Shown: positions 60,858 to 64,000 of the stretch, one piece after another
Layout of the letters: every line of letters starts with the position of its first letter
How positions within the stretch are numbered: the stretch's first letter is position 1
Assembly: GCA_964497495.1 (NCBI GenBank)
Contig: CAZCCZ010000001.1
Span: forward strand, 1 to 64,000
Source of the DNA: CAXXOK01 sp964497495
Lineage (GTDB): Bacteria > Bacillota > Clostridia > Christensenellales > Aristaeellaceae
Reading direction: 5' to 3'
Length of the DNA stretch: 64,000 bases
Notes under the pieces: generated by a model
The model's database searches: none
The model's input: the letters and a program-made list of their open reading frames with translations, nothing else
Told to the model about the DNA's origin: nothing
Program-made: the position numbers and the translations under genes

Positions 60858-60887
60858 CGGGCGCGGTATGCGCCCGTCTTTCTTTTC
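60858..60887 (+). terminator. Terminator of the malic enzyme gene
   Basis: A 7-bp stem (CGGGCGC / GCGCCCG) with a 5-nt loop and a TCTTTCTTTT tail. Confidence 0.85.
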
Positions 60888-60903
60888 TCCTTCGTTTCGT
60901 TAT

Positions 60904-61001
60904 CCTTCCGTACGGAAGGGAAACGGACGCGGCCGAAGGAATACTACATCACCCGCGCAACGCGGGTTGACCCGGCTTACCCGCGCGGCCGCATCGGCCG
61001 C
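60904..61001 (+). promoter_or_regulatory. Two hairpins upstream of the SAM hydrolase gene
   Basis: CCTTCCGTACGGAAGG (60904-60919) is a perfect palindrome. GCGGCCG / CGGCCGC (60985-61001, CAT loop) follows, then ATTTC. They are candidates for leader regulation; no SAM-riboswitch consensus is visible. Confidence 0.35.
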
Positions 61002-61029
61002 ATTTCATAGAAACGGAGCGGATGCATTG

Positions 61030-61893
61030 ATGAAACCACTGGTGTTCATGTCCGATTTCGGGCAGGCCGACGGCGCGGTGAGCGCCATGTACGGCGTGGC
61101 GTATTCCGTGTGCGAAACGCTCAGGATTTCCGACCTGACGCATGAGATTCCCCAGTACAACGTGTGGGAGGCTTCCTACCGCCTTATCCAGACGGTCGGG
61201 TACTGGCCGCGCGGCACCGTATTCGTCTCCGTGGTGGATCCCGGCGTAGGTTCCACGCGCCGGAGCATCGGCGTGGAAACCGCCGCGGGGCAGTACATCA
61301 TCACGCCGGACAACGGCACGCTGACGCACGTTAAGAAGCTGGGCGGCATCGTGGGCGCAAGGGAAATCGACGAGCAGATCAACCGCCTGCCCGGTTCCGG
61401 GGAAAGCTATACCTTCCACGGCCGCGACATCTACGCCTATACCGGCGCGCGGCTTGCCGCCGGGGTGATCGACTTTGCGGGCGTGGGGCCGGAGGTGCCC
61501 GCGGACAGCGTGGTGGAACTGCCGCTGCCGGAGCCGGTTTTCGACGGAAAAAGCATCGCCGGGGATATCGACGTGTTGGACGTGCGTTTCGGCAGCCTGT
61601 GGACGAACATTCCGCGGACGCTCTTCCTAAAGCTCGGCGCCAGATTCGGCGACCGCGTCGAAATCCTGATCGAAAACGACACGCGCCTGTATTACCGCAA
61701 TTCCCTGATTTACGCGCGCGCGTTCACCGACGCCTTCATCGGCGAGCCGCTGGTGTACGTCAACAGCCTGGACCGGATGGCCGTCGCCATCAACCAGGGC
61801 GACTTCGCGCGCGCCTACCACATCGGCACCGGCGCGCCCTGGCGCATCACCATGCGCAAATCCGACGGGAAGGAGCCGCGCTATGGATGGTAA
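61030..61893 (+). CDS. S-adenosyl-L-methionine hydroxide adenosyltransferase (DUF62)
   Basis: 287 residues. Cleaves SAM to adenosine and methionine using hydroxide. Family signatures: LVFMSDFGQADGAV at the N-terminus (catalytic Asp), VSVVDPGVGSTRR, TPDNGTL, FHGRDIYA, and a C-terminal beta domain (GDIDVLDVRFGSLWTNI). Such genes are often next to ECF transporter genes. It overlaps the following ECF ATPase gene by 11 nt, which supports a functional link. What it protects against or supplies is not known. Confidence 0.93.
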   Translation: MKPLVFMSDFGQADGAVSAMYGVAYSVCETLRISDLTHEIPQYNVWEASYRLIQTVGYWPRGTVFVSVVDPGVGSTRRSIGVETAAGQYIITPDNGTLTHVKKLGGIVGAREIDEQINRLPGSGESYTFHGRDIYAYTGARLAAGVIDFAGVGPEVPADSVVELPLPEPVFDGKSIAGDIDVLDVRFGSLWTNIPRTLFLKLGARFGDRVEILIENDTRLYYRNSLIYARAFTDAFIGEPLVYVNSLDRMAVAINQGDFARAYHIGTGAPWRITMRKSDGKEPRYGW

Positions 61894-63595
61894 CCGAAAG
61901 CCGGTCGTCGAATTTCGCGACTACTCCTTTCAATACTTTTCCCAGTCCGAACCGACGCTTAAGCACATCGACCTGACGATCTACGAAGGTGAAAAGGTGC
62001 TGATCGTAGGCCCCTCCGGCAGCGGCAAGAGCACGCTGGGCAACTGTATCAACGGGCTGATTCCGTTCTCCTATCGGGGTTCCGCGGAAGGCAGCCTGCG
62101 CGTTTGCGGCCTGGAAACGAAGAAAGAGAGCATCTTCGCCCTCAGCAAGCACGTGGGCACCGTGCTGCAGGATACGGACGGCCAGTTCATCGGCCTTTCC
62201 GTAGGCGAGGACATCGCCTTCGCGCTGGAAAACGAATGCGTTTCGCAGGAGGAAATGAAGACGGTCGTGCGGCAAACGGCCGCGCTGGTGGATATGGACA
62301 GGCTGCTTTCCGCTTCCCCGTTCGAGCTTTCCGGCGGGCAGAAGCAGCGCGTATCCTTCGCGGGCGTGATGGTGCACGACGTTGAGGTTCTGCTCTTCGA
62401 CGAGCCGCTGGCCAACCTCGACCCCGCAACGGGCAAGACCGCCATCGACCTGATCGACCGTATTTCAAAGGATTACCATAAAACCATCGTCATCATCGAG
62501 CACCGCATCGAAGACGTGCTGTACCGCCCCATCGACCGCGTGATCGTCGTGTCGGAAGGCCGCATCGCCGCGGACATGCCGCCTGACGAGCTGATGGCCG
62601 CGGGCATCCTGCCGGAACTGGGCATCCGCGAACCGCTGTACGTAACGGCGCTTAAATACGCGGGGGTCGCCGTTACCAAAGAACTCCGCGCCGGGCGGAT
62701 GGACACGCTGGACGTGGACGCCGTGCGGGAAAAAGTGCGCGGCTGGGACGCCGCGCAGCCGGAACGCCCAGTACCGGAAAAGCGCCCGCCCATCCTTACG
62801 GCCGAGGATTTAAGCTTCCGGTACGTGGAAAACCGCCCCATTCTCAAACATCTGAGCTTCTCCATCGAGACAGGGGAAATGGCCAGCCTCGTGGGCACGA
62901 ACGGAGCGGGCAAGAGCACGCTGGCCAAGGTCGTCACCGGCATCTGCAAGCAGCCGGAAGGCCGCCTGCTTTTCCACGGCGAGGACATGCGGGACTGGTC
63001 CATCCACGAACGATCCGGCAAGATCGGCTACGTCATGCAAAACCCCAACCAGATGATCTGCAAGCCCATGATCTACGACGAGGTAGCGCTGGGCCTGCGT
63101 CTGCGCGGCATAGGTGAAGAAGAAATACGCCCCCGCGTGGAAAAGGCGCTGAAAACCTGCGGGCTTTCGCCGTTCCGGAAATGGCCCGTCGCCGCGCTTT
63201 CCTACGGGCAGAAGAAGCGCGTCACCATCGCTTCCGTGCTGGTGCTGGAGCCGGAACTGATGATCCTGGACGAGCCGACCGCCGGGCAGGACTACCGGCA
63301 CTATACGGAAATCATGGAATTTCTGCGTTCGCTCAACGAGCAGGGCACCACCATCCTGCTGATCACGCACGACATGCACCTGATGCTGGAGTACGCGCCG
63401 CACGCCATCGTGCTGCACGGCGGGGAAATCCTGCTGGACGGCACCGCGGTGAAGGCGCTCACCGACGAGGATATCGCCACCAGGGCGAGCCTGAAGGTGA
63501 CCTCCCTCTACGAGCTGGCCCAGCGCGCGGGCATCCCCGACCGCGAACGGTTCGTGTGGCATTTTATCGAATACGAGAGGGGGACGGCGCGGTGA
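61883..63595 (+). CDS. ECF transporter energy-coupling protein with two fused ATPase domains
   Basis: 570 residues, two ABC ATPase domains joined by a linker. Domain 1 has GPSGSGKST, signature LSGGQKQR, Walker B VLLFDEP and ends near 245. Domain 2 has GTNGAGKST, signature LSYGQKKR and Walker B LMILDEP (about 450). It corresponds to a fused EcfA-EcfA', like YkoD. It powers uptake of vitamins or small metabolites through EcfT and an S-component that is outside the window. The ATG overlaps the SAM hydrolase gene, and its stop overlaps the EcfT start (GTGA). Confidence 0.94.
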   Translation: MDGNRKPVVEFRDYSFQYFSQSEPTLKHIDLTIYEGEKVLIVGPSGSGKSTLGNCINGLIPFSYRGSAEGSLRVCGLETKKESIFALSKHVGTVLQDTDGQFIGLSVGEDIAFALENECVSQEEMKTVVRQTAALVDMDRLLSASPFELSGGQKQRVSFAGVMVHDVEVLLFDEPLANLDPATGKTAIDLIDRISKDYHKTIVIIEHRIEDVLYRPIDRVIVVSEGRIAADMPPDELMAAGILPELGIREPLYVTALKYAGVAVTKELRAGRMDTLDVDAVREKVRGWDAAQPERPVPEKRPPILTAEDLSFRYVENRPILKHLSFSIETGEMASLVGTNGAGKSTLAKVVTGICKQPEGRLLFHGEDMRDWSIHERSGKIGYVMQNPNQMICKPMIYDEVALGLRLRGIGEEEIRPRVEKALKTCGLSPFRKWPVAALSYGQKKRVTIASVLVLEPELMILDEPTAGQDYRHYTEIMEFLRSLNEQGTTILLITHDMHLMLEYAPHAIVLHGGEILLDGTAVKALTDEDIATRASLKVTSLYELAQRAGIPDRERFVWHFIEYERGTAR

Positions 63596-64000
63596 AAGCC
63601 AAACTGTTCGATTACATCGAGCGCCACAATGCCATCTACGACCTCTCGGGGCTGACGAAGCTGCTGTGCTTTCTCATCCTGACCGGCGCGGTGATGTTCT
63701 CCTACGATATCCGCGCCGTGGGCGTGATTCTCGTTCTGTCGCTCGTTTTCCTCAAAATGTCCGGCATCCGGTTTTACCAGATCAAGCTGATGCTGATCTA
63801 CGTGGCGATTTTCCTGCTTTTAAACTTCGCGCTGACCTTCCTGTTCAGCCCCACCTACGGCACGCAGATTTACGGAACCTCGCACGTGCTGTTCACCCTC
63901 GCGGGGCGGTACGTGGTGACGAGCGAGCAGCTGCTTTATCAGGCGACCAAGACGCTCAAATACGCCTCCGTGGTGCCGCTGGGCATCATCTTCTTCCTTT
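63592..64000 (+). CDS. ECF transporter transmembrane protein EcfT (partial)
   Basis: Only the N-terminal 136 residues are in the window. GTG start overlapping the ATPase stop. It opens KAKLFDYIERHNAIYDLSGLTKLLC, followed by four membrane helices, as in CbiQ/EcfT proteins. The two Ala-Arg-Gly motifs that contact the ATPase should lie beyond the edge. Confidence 0.9.
   Translation, partial: MKAKLFDYIERHNAIYDLSGLTKLLCFLILTGAVMFSYDIRAVGVILVLSLVFLKMSGIRFYQIKLMLIYVAIFLLLNFALTFLFSPTYGTQIYGTSHVLFTLAGRYVVTSEQLLYQATKTLKYASVVPLGIIFFL

Noticed and set aside
1..64000. tRNA, rRNA, insertion sequence, integrase or phage genes
   Set aside because: I looked for cloverleaf-like inverted repeats ending in CCA, transposase motifs and terminal repeats and found none I could support.

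Overview
The window is high-GC DNA packed with genes from what looks like a monoderm anaerobe of the Firmicutes, class Clostridia. The signs are a type III glutamine synthetase, DUF1836 and DUF4860 proteins, a SipW-type signal peptidase, LplB/YtcP-type sugar permeases, an ECF transporter, strong GGAGG ribosome binding sites and frequent TTG and GTG starts. Order- or genus-level placement is a guess (a Christensenellales-like or Oscillospirales-like gut bacterium would fit). I see no rRNA, tRNA, CRISPR array, phage or insertion sequence.

Layout. 0.1-4.4 kb: nitrogen assimilation on the minus strand (an ammonium transporter fused to its own P-II domain, and glutamine synthetase III). 4.4-10.7 kb: a minus-strand operon with a GH127-like protein, DusB and two large secreted proteins of unknown role. 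10.8-17.1 kb: a Dabb protein, aroA-aroC-rlmD, an SGNH hydrolase and DUF1836. 17.3-22.6 kb: a transglutaminase-like protein with a compact type IV pilus / type II secretion-like operon whose only ATPase is PilT-like. 22.7-29 kb: SPFH/zinc-ribbon protein, degenerate response regulator, diguanylate cyclase and a 964-residue proline-rich membrane protein. 29.1-31.8 kb: vWA, PP2C and Ser/Thr kinase genes resembling the TerY-P triad, behind a perfect palindromic operator. 31.8-39.3 kb: a frameshifted NADPH-FMN reductase, DUF308, a sugar aminotransferase, two tandem ATP-grasp ligases, an N-formylglutamate amidohydrolase-like protein, a nitroreductase and an ACT-metallo-beta-lactamase fusion.

39.4-49.4 kb is a carbohydrate-use locus (GH42, GH31, an ABC importer with one very unusual permease, and a solute-binding protein). 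49.6-52.5 kb holds a MarR regulator with a flavin-oxidase-like protein, a Rieske protein, DUF2892 and mtnA.

52.6-59.5 kb is the most striking region. A SipW signal peptidase with all its catalytic residues is followed by an ABC ATPase homologue that lacks its ATP-binding and hydrolysis residues. Next comes an ABC-2-like permease fused to a second signal-peptidase-like domain that lacks the catalytic Ser and His. Two small SipW-substrate-like secreted proteins and a 669-residue surface protein with two homologous domains on Thr-Pro stalks follow. A sigma-A promoter and a roughly 177-nt structured leader precede the secreted proteins. I read it as a dedicated assembly or secretion system for surface fibres or matrix, in which a pseudo-ATPase and a pseudo-protease may act as scaffold or gate. 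I do not recognise it as described.

59.6-64 kb: a malic enzyme, then a SAM hydroxide adenosyltransferase translationally coupled to an ECF-type transporter that runs off the end of the window.
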